From positions 310,001 through 374,000 of the forward strand of contig CANMRV010000005.1 of NCBI GenBank assembly GCA_947500435.1: a stretch of 64,000 nt of DNA, read 5' to 3'. This DNA is from an uncultured Flavobacteriaceae bacterium. GTDB lineage: Bacteria > Bacteroidota > Bacteroidia > Flavobacteriales > Flavobacteriaceae. Below, one piece after another: positions 57,596-64,000 of this stretch (position 1 is the first letter of the stretch; the number at the start of each line of letters is the position of its first letter). A model generated the notes under the pieces. It saw only the letters and a list, made by a program, of their open reading frames with translations. It was not told the origin of the DNA and did not search any database. The translations under genes were made by a program, and so were the position numbers.

Positions 57596-58570
57596 TTAAG
57601 AAGAATATTGCTCTTCTTTTGTTGTGAGATTGATTTCCTCGGAAACAGCATAACGGGCCTCATTCTTTTTAGAGCGTATAATCATTTCACCTAAAAATCC
57701 GGCTAAAAACAACTGTGAGCCGATGAGCATCGAGGTTAATGCGATATAAAATTGAGGGCGCGAGGTAATTAGTCTTCCGGTGGGATTAATAAAGAGCTTG
57801 TCAATACCCAAGTAGAGCGCAAAGCCAAAACCGATTATGAACATGATTACCCCCCAAGCTCCGAAAAGATGCATGGGTTGCTTTCCGAATTTTGAGACGA
57901 ACCAAATGGTAATTAGGTCTAAAAATCCGTTTATAAATCTTTCCATACCAAATTTTGTTTTTCCGTATTTACGTGCTTGATGTTGTACTACTTTTTCGCC
58001 AATGTTTGAGAAGCCTGCATTTTTCGCTAATACGGGAATATAACGATGCATCTCTCCAGAAACCTCAATATTCTTGACTACCCTTTTGTCATAGGCCTTA
58101 AGTCCGCAATTAAAATCATGAAGTTTTACACCCGATGTTCTTCGAGCGGCCCAGTTAAAGAGTTTTGAAGGCATGTTTTTGAACAATACGGAATCGTATC
58201 GTTTTTTCTTCCAGCCCGAGACCAATTCATAGCCTTCTTCATGAATCATCTTGTAGAGTTCCGGTATTTCTTCAGGATTATCCTGTAAATCGGCATCCAT
58301 GGTAATGACCACATCACCTTTTACAGCTTTAAAACCTGCATGCAGTGCTTGTGATTTGCCAAAATTACGTTGAAATCGAATTCCTTTAACTGATGGATGG
58401 TCTTCTGCAAGTCTTGAAATAATACTCCAAGAATCATCAGTGCTGCCATCATCGATAAAAAGAACCTCGTATAAAAAATGATTGGATTGCATAACATTTG
58501 CAATCCAATCATGAAGTTCTTTTAGCGATTCTTCTTCGTTAAGTAAAGGAATTACTACTGATAAATTCAT
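57596..58570 (-). CDS. Glycosyltransferase family 2 (GtrB/DPM-like)
   Basis: A 324-residue membrane-bound glycosyltransferase: GT-A domain with VVIPLLNEEESLKELHDWI, DDGSTDDSW and the metal DXD-type MDADLQDNPEE, and QARKYGKTKFG near the acceptor side. Two C-terminal membrane helices (HLFGAWGVIMFIIGFGFALYL in part; FYIALTSMLIGSQLFLAGFL) complete the GtrB/DPM type. It likely uses a nucleotide sugar and polyprenyl phosphate to make a lipid-linked donor. It lies upstream of the phosphohexomutase gene. Confidence 0.9.
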   Translation of the reverse strand: MNLSVVIPLLNEEESLKELHDWIANVMQSNHFLYEVLFIDDGSTDDSWSIISRLAEDHPSVKGIRFQRNFGKSQALHAGFKAVKGDVVITMDADLQDNPEEIPELYKMIHEEGYELVSGWKKKRYDSVLFKNMPSKLFNWAARRTSGVKLHDFNCGLKAYDKRVVKNIEVSGEMHRYIPVLAKNAGFSNIGEKVVQHQARKYGKTKFGMERFINGFLDLITIWFVSKFGKQPMHLFGAWGVIMFIIGFGFALYLGIDKLFINPTGRLITSRPQFYIALTSMLIGSQLFLAGFLGEMIIRSKKNEARYAVSEEINLTTKEEQYSS

Positions 58571-58611
58571 TGGGTACTTCTGGTTATCATTTCAAAAGTA
58601 CAATTTTGAAG

Positions 58612-59133
58612 TTAAAAAGCGTCTTTTTGTTTTTTCATAGCTAAACCTCCGATTAGTCCAACAATAAGACCAATAATAATATTGAAGATAATTATGATTG
58701 GATACGAAACCCAAGCAAATTTCTTTTGCATCTCAATACCTTGATCCATCTGCTCTTCTGTTATTTGAGGATTTTCTTCCATAGCCTTCTGTTTGGCTAT
58801 TTCAAAAGTATTATCCATATATTCAGGTTCGATTACATTAGATAGTAGCAAAAAATAGGCGATTCCTACTATTGCAGATATCAGTCCTATTCCGGCGCCT
58901 AGTTTAAGCGCTTCTGATAGGGACAAAAATCCTGAATTTGCTTTTTTAAATTGTAGTATTCCAAAAATAATACCTGCTGCTAGAATTGCTATTTGCATGC
59001 CACGAACACCCCAACTTTGGTCATAGTGCATGTCCATTGTAAGTAGCATCACTGCAAAGACTACACCGATACCCCCGGTGATTAGCCCAAAACTAAGTGA
59101 ATACTTTCCTGTTTTAGGTTGATTTTCTTCCAT
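58612..59133 (-). CDS. DUF4199 family membrane protein
   Basis: A 173-residue protein with four membrane helices: LSFGLITGGIGVVFAVMLLTM, GMQIAILAAGIIFGILQF, GIGLISAIVGIAYFLLLS and VSYPIIIIFNIIIGLIVGLIGGL. The loop EIAKQKAMEENPQITEEQMDQ and the LSLSEALKLGAGIG segment match DUF4199, a Bacteroidota family without known function. It precedes the GT2 gene by 41 bases on the same strand. Confidence 0.85.
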   Translation of the reverse strand: MEENQPKTGKYSLSFGLITGGIGVVFAVMLLTMDMHYDQSWGVRGMQIAILAAGIIFGILQFKKANSGFLSLSEALKLGAGIGLISAIVGIAYFLLLSNVIEPEYMDNTFEIAKQKAMEENPQITEEQMDQGIEMQKKFAWVSYPIIIIFNIIIGLIVGLIGGLAMKKQKDAF

Positions 59134-59235
59134 TTTATAATGTTTTTAGGTTGTTACTTTGGTTAGTTGCGACAAACGGAATTTTGTTACATCTTAAAGT
59201 TACAATTTTTCGGCTTTCTTTTTTAGAATTTAAAA

Positions 59236-59265
59236 TTGTGGATTAAATAAAAAGAATTAAATTTG
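59236..59265 (+). promoter_or_regulatory. Bacteroidota housekeeping promoter of rpmE2 (TTG-N19-TAAATTTG)
   Basis: TTG at 59236-59238 and TAAATTTG at 59258-59265, exactly 19 bases apart, matching the -33/-7 consensus TTG-N19-TAnnTTTG. The ATG at 59315 is 50 bases downstream. Confidence 0.85.
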
Positions 59266-59314
59266 CAGCCTGAATTTAGTGCCTGTCGGAATGGGCGCGT
59301 TAAAGTTTATTACG

Positions 59315-59647
59315 ATGAAAAAAGGGATTCACCCAGAGAATTACAGATTAGTAGCTTTCAAAGACATGTCGAACGAAGAAGTGTTTTTGACAAAATCTAC
59401 AGCTGATACAAAGGAAACATTAGAAGTTGATGGTGTTGAGTATCCTTTGGTAAAATTAGAAATTTCAAGAACTTCACATCCGTTCTATACTGGTAAAGCC
59501 AAATTTTTGGATACTGCTGGTCGAATTGACAAGTTCAAGAGCAAATACGATAAATTCAAGAAGAAAGCGGCTCCAGTTGTTGAAGAGGCTCCTAAAGTTG
59601 AAGAAACTCCTAAAGTCGAGGCTGAAGCGAGCAAAGAAGAAGAATAG
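59315..59647 (+). CDS. rpmE2: 50S ribosomal protein L31, type B
   Basis: A 110-residue ribosomal protein starting [20 protein letters not shown]; the GTG at 59279 would add 12 residues outside the family and sits in the untranslated leader. It lacks the zinc-binding Cys of type A L31, so it is type B. The [13 protein letters not shown] segment and [10 protein letters not shown] are typical. It has an acidic C-terminal tail ([20 protein letters not shown]). A strong terminator follows. Confidence 0.96.
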   Translation: MKKGIHPENYRLVAFKDMSNEEVFLTKSTADTKETLEVDGVEYPLVKLEISRTSHPFYTGKAKFLDTAGRIDKFKSKYDKFKKKAAPVVEEAPKVEETPKVEAEASKEEE

Positions 59648-59675
59648 ACCGTATTCTACAGATAAAATATATCTT

Positions 59676-59709
59676 ACGCCTCTGATACCTAGTATCGGAG
59701 GCGTTTTTT
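59676..59709 (+). terminator. Terminator after rpmE2
   Basis: A 13-pair stem, ACGCCTCTGATAC with GTATCGGAGGCGT, loop CTA, then a run of T. Confidence 0.95.
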
Positions 59710-59735
59710 GTTAATTTTGCTCAAAATTAAAATTG

Positions 59736-60911
59736 ATGAACTATATTCTTTTTGATGGTCCTGTTCGAGATGCTTTGCTTCCGTTTACTTTTACAAGACC
59801 TGTGGCTGATATTCGTGTTGGTATTCTTACCATACGTGAGAAATGGGAAGAGTATTTAGGAAATACGACTACAACGATTACTGAAGACTACTTATCTGAA
59901 AAGTATCCGATGGTGGAAATGGAACAGAATGTTTTGATTAATGCCTCGTTTTTACCGAATGCCGAACTTGTTGAAATGGTTAAGGCACTTAAAGAAAATG
60001 AAGCGGTTTTTTATAAGGATGATGTAGTTGCTTTTTATTCAAATGAAACCCAAGATAATATTGATTTTTCATCTTTTAAACAGATAGAATATACAGGAGA
60101 AATTATTCAAATAGAGTATACTTGGGATATCTTTTCTAAAAATAAAGAGGCACTTCAAGCAGATTTTGATTTTATCACCGAGGGAAGAGAAAGCCAGCCT
60201 ATTTCAAATACAAACAGACTAATCAATGCTGATAATATCTTCTTGGAAGAAGGAGCAAGTGTTGAATACAGCATCTTAAACGCAACTGATGGTCCAATTT
60301 ATATAGGTAAAAATGCCCAAATTTGGGAAGGTGCAATGATACGCGGTGCATTTGCCCTATGTGAACATGCTACCGTTAAAATGGGAGGTAAAATGTACGG
60401 AGCTACAACTGTGGGACCACATTCTAAAGTATGTGGTGAAGTAAGCAATACCGTAATTTTCGGATACTCAAGCAAAGGTCATGAAGGCTATCTCGGAAAT
60501 GCGGTTTTAGGGGAATGGTGTAATATAGGAGCGGATTCTAATAATTCTAACCTAAAGAATAACTACGCTAAAGTCCGAATATGGAACTACGCTACTGAAA
60601 AATTTGACCAAACAGGTTTACAATTCTGTGGACTCATGATGGGTGACCATAGTAAGACAGCAATAAATACGATGTTCAATACAGGGACTGTGATTGGTGT
60701 AAACTGCAACATCTATGTCCCAGGATTTCCTAGAAATTTTGTCCCTAGTTTTAGTTGGGGTGGTGCTTCTGGTTTTTCAAGTTATTTACCTAGAAAGGCG
60801 TTTGAGGTTGCCAAAGTGATGATGGCCAGAAGGGGAGTGGAGTTTGATGATGTAGAGGCGCGAATACTAGAGCATGTCTTTGAGCTTACACAAAAATGGA
60901 GAAATTACTAA
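59736..60911 (+). CDS. GlmU-family sugar nucleotidyltransferase-like protein
   Basis: A 391-residue protein starting at the ATG at 59736 (MNYILFDGPVRDALLPFTFT). The N-terminal part resembles a degenerate nucleotidyltransferase domain (RPVADIRVGILTIREKW); the C-terminal half is a left-handed beta-helix of hexapeptide repeats (IYIGKNAQIWEGAMIRGAFAL, HATVKMGGKMYGATTVGPH). Similar to GlmU-like proteins of Bacteroidota; the N-terminal catalytic motifs are weak, so its sugar is not fixed. It lies 10 bases from the mtaB start, suggesting coupling. Confidence 0.85.
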   Translation: MNYILFDGPVRDALLPFTFTRPVADIRVGILTIREKWEEYLGNTTTTITEDYLSEKYPMVEMEQNVLINASFLPNAELVEMVKALKENEAVFYKDDVVAFYSNETQDNIDFSSFKQIEYTGEIIQIEYTWDIFSKNKEALQADFDFITEGRESQPISNTNRLINADNIFLEEGASVEYSILNATDGPIYIGKNAQIWEGAMIRGAFALCEHATVKMGGKMYGATTVGPHSKVCGEVSNTVIFGYSSKGHEGYLGNAVLGEWCNIGADSNNSNLKNNYAKVRIWNYATEKFDQTGLQFCGLMMGDHSKTAINTMFNTGTVIGVNCNIYVPGFPRNFVPSFSWGGASGFSSYLPRKAFEVAKVMMARRGVEFDDVEARILEHVFELTQKWRNY

Positions 60912-60921
60912 TACTTGATAG

Positions 60922-62250
60922 GTGAAAAAGAAAGTCGCATTTTATACGTTAGGCTGCAAGCTGAACTTTTCTGAAACTTCCACTATTGCAAGAGGTTTTC
61001 AAGAGGAAGGTTTTGAACGTGTGGAGTTTTCTGAAAATGCTGATATGTATGTTATCAATACCTGCTCAGTTACCGAGAACGCTGATAAACGTTTTAAGAC
61101 GATTGTAAAGCAAGCGCAGAAGGTGAATCCGGATGCTTTTGTTGCTGCAATTGGCTGCTATGCGCAATTGAAACCTGAGGAATTGGCTGCTGTAGATGGA
61201 GTAGACCTTGTTTTAGGAGCTACTGAAAAATTTAAAATCGCAGATTATATTAACGACCTATCAAAAAATGATATGGGTGAGGTGCATTCCTGTGAAATTG
61301 AAGATGCAGATTTTTATGTCGGAAGTTATGCGATAGGCGACAGAACTAGAGCATTTCTAAAAGTTCAGGACGGTTGTGATTATAAATGCACCTATTGTAC
61401 GATTCCTTTAGCGCGAGGAATTTCTCGGAGTGATACCGTAGAAAATGTATTGAAGAATGCTGCTGAGATATCTTCCAAAGGCATCAAAGAAATTGTTCTA
61501 ACGGGTGTCAATATTGGTGATTACGGAAAAGGAGAGTTCGGAAACAAAAAGCATGAACATACTTTTTTAGATTTAGTAAAGGCCTTGGATGAAGTAAAAG
61601 GTATTCACCGATTACGAATTTCATCCATAGAACCGAATCTTTTAAAAAACGAAACGATTGATTTCGTTGCTAACAGCAATTCATTCGTCCCTCATTTTCA
61701 TATCCCATTGCAGAGTGGCAGTGATGCTATTCTCAAACTCATGCGCCGACGCTATTTGAGCAATTTGTATGTTGATAGAGTCAAACGAATTAAAGAAACG
61801 ATGCCTCACGCTTGCATAGGTGTTGATGTTATTGTTGGATTCCCTGGGGAAACTGATGAACACTTTTTGGAAACATATCATTTCTTGAACGAACTTGATA
61901 TTTCGTATTTACATGTCTTTACCTATTCTGAGCGTGATAATACAGCAGCGGCGGCTATGGAAGATGTTGTGCCTAAAAATGTTCGCAGCAAACGTAGTAA
62001 GATGTTGCGAGGACTTTCTGCCAAGAAAAGACGTTCTTTCTATGAAAGCCAACTAGGTGCAGTTAGAATGGTTCTTTTCGAAGGGGAGAATAAAGAAGGG
62101 TACGTACATGGATTTACTGAAAACTATGTAAAGGTAAAAGCGCCTTGGAATCCTAACCTGGTCAATACGCTACATGAAGTTGAACTAACAAACATTGATG
62201 AAGATGGCTTGGTGCGGTTCGAGTTTGTTTCAAGTGCCGTAAAGGCATAA
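60922..62250 (+). CDS. mtaB: tRNA (N6-L-threonylcarbamoyladenosine(37)-C2)-methylthiotransferase MtaB
   Basis: A radical-SAM methylthiotransferase acting on t6A37 of tRNA. The 442-residue protein has the N-terminal UPF0004 domain with cluster Cys in TLGCKLN, NTCSVTENADK and GCYAQLKPEE, and the radical-SAM CxxxCxxC in DGCDYKCTYCTIP. The remainder carries the TRAM-like end (GENKEGYVHGFTENYVKVK). The start is GTG at 60922 (GTGAAAAAGAAAGTC). The MtaB assignment over MiaB rests on the overall N-terminal pattern. Confidence 0.9.
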   Translation: MKKKVAFYTLGCKLNFSETSTIARGFQEEGFERVEFSENADMYVINTCSVTENADKRFKTIVKQAQKVNPDAFVAAIGCYAQLKPEELAAVDGVDLVLGATEKFKIADYINDLSKNDMGEVHSCEIEDADFYVGSYAIGDRTRAFLKVQDGCDYKCTYCTIPLARGISRSDTVENVLKNAAEISSKGIKEIVLTGVNIGDYGKGEFGNKKHEHTFLDLVKALDEVKGIHRLRISSIEPNLLKNETIDFVANSNSFVPHFHIPLQSGSDAILKLMRRRYLSNLYVDRVKRIKETMPHACIGVDVIVGFPGETDEHFLETYHFLNELDISYLHVFTYSERDNTAAAAMEDVVPKNVRSKRSKMLRGLSAKKRRSFYESQLGAVRMVLFEGENKEGYVHGFTENYVKVKAPWNPNLVNTLHEVELTNIDEDGLVRFEFVSSAVKA

Positions 62251-62251
62251 A

Positions 62252-62274
62252 AAAACCTCCATAAAGGAGGTTTT
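62252..62274. terminator. Bidirectional terminator between mtaB and the GNAT gene
   Basis: AAAACCTCC, loop ATAAA, GGAGGTTTT: nine pairs, A/T tracts on both sides, two bases past the mtaB stop. Confidence 0.85.
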
Positions 62275-62295
62275 AATCTTTTCAGAAAGGTTTTG

Positions 62296-62589
62296 TTAGA
62301 TTCTAATTCCAACAGGTAACATTTCTTTGTATTGTCTGTTTTTTCTTAGAAAACCTGCAATCTGCGGGCTGGTAGGCACAACTCTAAGGTTTTTCTCTTG
62401 AATGTGATGTAAAACGGATTTAATAAAATCCTCTTTGAATTCATCTTTGGTAATTTCTTCAGGAATCACCAGTTTGGTTAAAAAGACTTTACGCTCTTGT
62501 GATGAATATTCGATTTTAGCAAGGTGTCCTTCTACGCTAGTTTCGAATTGACGCAAGAAACTGTTGTCTTTAATTTCTACTTCATTCAT
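62296..62589 (-). CDS. Small GNAT-like N-acetyltransferase (Gcn5-related, NATD1-like)
   Basis: A 97-residue protein with the short GNAT-like fold of the NATD1/YjdJ group: FETSVEGHLAKIEYSSQERKVFLTKLVIPEE, then FIKSVLHHIQEKNLRVVPTSPQIAGFLRKN (the acetyl-CoA-binding and final strand/helix). Its substrate is unknown. It is divergent from the hydrolase at 62754. Confidence 0.82.
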   Translation of the reverse strand: MNEVEIKDNSFLRQFETSVEGHLAKIEYSSQERKVFLTKLVIPEEITKDEFKEDFIKSVLHHIQEKNLRVVPTSPQIAGFLRKNRQYKEMLPVGIRI

Positions 62590-62621
62590 ATAGTCTGATT
62601 TTAAAGTTGGTTTAAGACAAA

Positions 62622-62651
62622 AAAATTACGGGGTTCTCGAACCGTAATTTT
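62622..62651 (-). promoter_or_regulatory. Hairpin with T-run in the divergent leader of the GNAT gene
   Basis: AAAATTACGG and CCGTAATTTT (ten pairs, loop of 10). On the minus strand it is followed by a T-run and then the GNAT start at 62589, so it resembles an attenuator or the end of a short RNA rather than a gene terminator. Confidence 0.45.
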
Positions 62652-62753
62652 ATATACTTTTACAAAAGTTAACTCTAGGGGCTTTTTTCAAAGCAGAATA
62701 CAAAAGTACTAAAAAAATTGCGATTTTCCTATTAAAACCCTGTATTACGCTAT

Positions 62754-63416
62754 ATGATTCACAATAAAATTCATGTTTACTTCATGCCTGGAATGGCTGC
62801 GAATCCATCAATTTTTAAGCATATACAGCTTCCTGAAGACCAATTTGAGCAGCATTTGTTGTCTTGGTTCGTTCCTGATAAAAATATGACACTTGCAGAA
62901 TATGCTTTGAAAATGACCGAGAGCATTACTCACGAAAATATCATATTGGTAGGGGTTTCTTTTGGAGGAATGCTCGTTCAAGAAATGGCAAGGAATGTTA
63001 AGACTAGAAAGGTCATCGTGGTTTCAAGTGTTAAGCATGAATCAGAATTACCCAAACGAATGCTCTTTGCTAAGTATACCAAAGTGCATAAATTACTCCC
63101 GACCGGTTTAGTGAATAATGTCGAACTTTTGGCAAAATATGCTTTTGGGGAAACAGTGAATAAACGTTTGGAATTGTATGAAGAATATCTTTCTATAAAG
63201 GATAAATATTACATCGACTGGTCAATAGATCAAATCGTGAATTGGAAGCAGGCCTATTGCCCCGAATGCCTAGTGCATATTCACGGAGAAAAGGATAATG
63301 TTTTTCCAATTGGAAATATTAAAAATTGCATTCCTGTTAAAAATGGAACACATACCATGATTATTCACCGCGCAAAGTGGTTCAATGAACATTTGCCTGC
63401 AATTATTTTAGAATAA
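62754..63416 (+). CDS. Alpha/beta hydrolase
   Basis: A 220-residue cytoplasmic hydrolase fold. The nucleophile elbow is GVSFGGMLVQEMA (Ser near residue 68). A late acidic position is in GEKDNVFPIG and the catalytic His in NGTHTMIIH. No signal peptide. The substrate is unknown; it could be an esterase or thioesterase. No neighbour helps, as the gap on both sides is free of operon partners. Confidence 0.85.
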   Translation: MIHNKIHVYFMPGMAANPSIFKHIQLPEDQFEQHLLSWFVPDKNMTLAEYALKMTESITHENIILVGVSFGGMLVQEMARNVKTRKVIVVSSVKHESELPKRMLFAKYTKVHKLLPTGLVNNVELLAKYAFGETVNKRLELYEEYLSIKDKYYIDWSIDQIVNWKQAYCPECLVHIHGEKDNVFPIGNIKNCIPVKNGTHTMIIHRAKWFNEHLPAIILE

Positions 63417-63485
63417 ATGAGTTGTATATAGGATGCGTTTTAGAATGCGTTCTATACCTTTGAATAATAAAATAAATCAATACGA

Positions 63486-64000
63486 ATGAAAATTTTAAAG
63501 AATATTTTAATGGGGCTTGGTGTCCTTTTGGTTGTAAGCACTTTATTATTTGCTATGCAGTCAAAGGCAGATGACGCAAATGATGTAGCTGAAAATGAAG
63601 TAGTAAAAAATGTTTCTGAGGGATATCGGATTTCCGCTATTGATATACCAGAAGATTTAAATTTTGCAGGTGAGTTGGTGCCCCAAGAGGATCCCGAAAT
63701 CATGGAACGTGTTGACCGAGAGTTTTTGGTAAATACCTATTGGCAGTCGAATGCTCTTTTATTGATGAAGAGAGCTCACAAGTACTTTCCGGTTATTGAG
63801 CCGATTTTGGAGAAAAACGGAATCCCTGAAGACTTTAAATATTTAGCCGTTGCGGAAAGCGGATTAGAAAATGTAGTCTCTAGTGCGAGAGCCACAGGCT
63901 TTTGGCAGATTATGAAAGCCACAGGTAAAGAATATGGATTAGAAATCAACGCAAATGTTGACGAACGCTATCATTTGGAAAAGTCAACCGAAGTAGCGTG
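63486..64000 (+). CDS. Lytic murein transglycosylase, 3' truncated by the window
   Basis: Visible residues 1-171. A signal peptide or anchor (MKILKNILMGLGVLLVVSTL) precedes the SLT domain: GIPEDFKYLAVAESGLENVVSSARATGFWQIMKATGKEYG (in part), with the catalytic Glu in AESGLEN and the GFWQIM motif. This is the family that cleaves peptidoglycan between MurNAc and GlcNAc, of the MltD type. LysM domains may follow beyond the window. The start ATG is at 63486; the gene continues past base 64000. Confidence 0.87.
   Translation, partial: MKILKNILMGLGVLLVVSTLLFAMQSKADDANDVAENEVVKNVSEGYRISAIDIPEDLNFAGELVPQEDPEIMERVDREFLVNTYWQSNALLLMKRAHKYFPVIEPILEKNGIPEDFKYLAVAESGLENVVSSARATGFWQIMKATGKEYGLEINANVDERYHLEKSTEVA

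Overview
The window comes from a member of the Bacteroidota, most likely a marine Flavobacteriaceae. The base composition is AT-rich. Two large secreted proteins end in type IX secretion (T9SS) sorting domains. The L31 protein is type B, many lipoproteins begin with a short Sec signal and Cys, and several promoters fit the Bacteroidota pattern TTG-N19-TAnnTTTG. No rRNA, tRNA, CRISPR array, prophage or transposase was seen. Both window edges cut a gene: purC on the left and a lytic transglycosylase on the right.

Layout. 1-7 kb: purC end, a DUF2147 protein, M1 and M28 peptidases, an MFS transporter and a PD40/double-NTF2 fusion. 7-16.5 kb: a PLP decarboxylase, then a beta-oxidation operon (MarR regulator, HAD/ECH fusion, thiolase, acyl-CoA dehydrogenase) and a separate acyl-CoA ligase. 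16.7-24.5 kb: two giant T9SS-exported proteins, separated by a 1.2 kb gap. That gap holds a small transcription unit with an ECF-type promoter and a decayed copy of the purL 3' end. 24.6-28.4 kb: purL, with a dispersed palindromic repeat inserted in frame. 28.7-42.9 kb: a frameshifted PD-(D/E)XK-like gene, envelope proteins, three serine hydrolases, an ArsR/AHSA1 pair, an M20 amidohydrolase and an rRNA m5C methyltransferase.

42.9-53.8 kb is the most interesting part. Two ECF sigma modules face each other, and both have the order sigma, short anti-sigma-like protein, CpxP/Spy-like protein. Each has its own promoter motif, repeated three times with fixed spacing. The first (CAAGTTT, then CATCTAAA starting 20 nt after the first C) sits before the anti-sigma gene, before an operon EF-hand / VTC-type polyphosphate polymerase domain / DUF4956 / DUF2490 / CotH kinase, and before an operon YHYH / MORN / SCO / BNR propeller. 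The second (ATTAAACC-N15-AGTCAAA) sits before its own sigma gene, its anti-sigma gene and a DUF6515 gene. Hairpin terminators separate these units, so the block reads as a compact envelope-response regulon built around a CotH/VTC/DUF4956 surface module.

53.9-64 kb: housekeeping genes, namely an MsbA-like ABC exporter, phosphohexomutase, a GT2 glycosyltransferase, DUF4199, L31, a GlmU-like protein, MtaB, a small GNAT, an alpha/beta hydrolase and a lytic transglycosylase.
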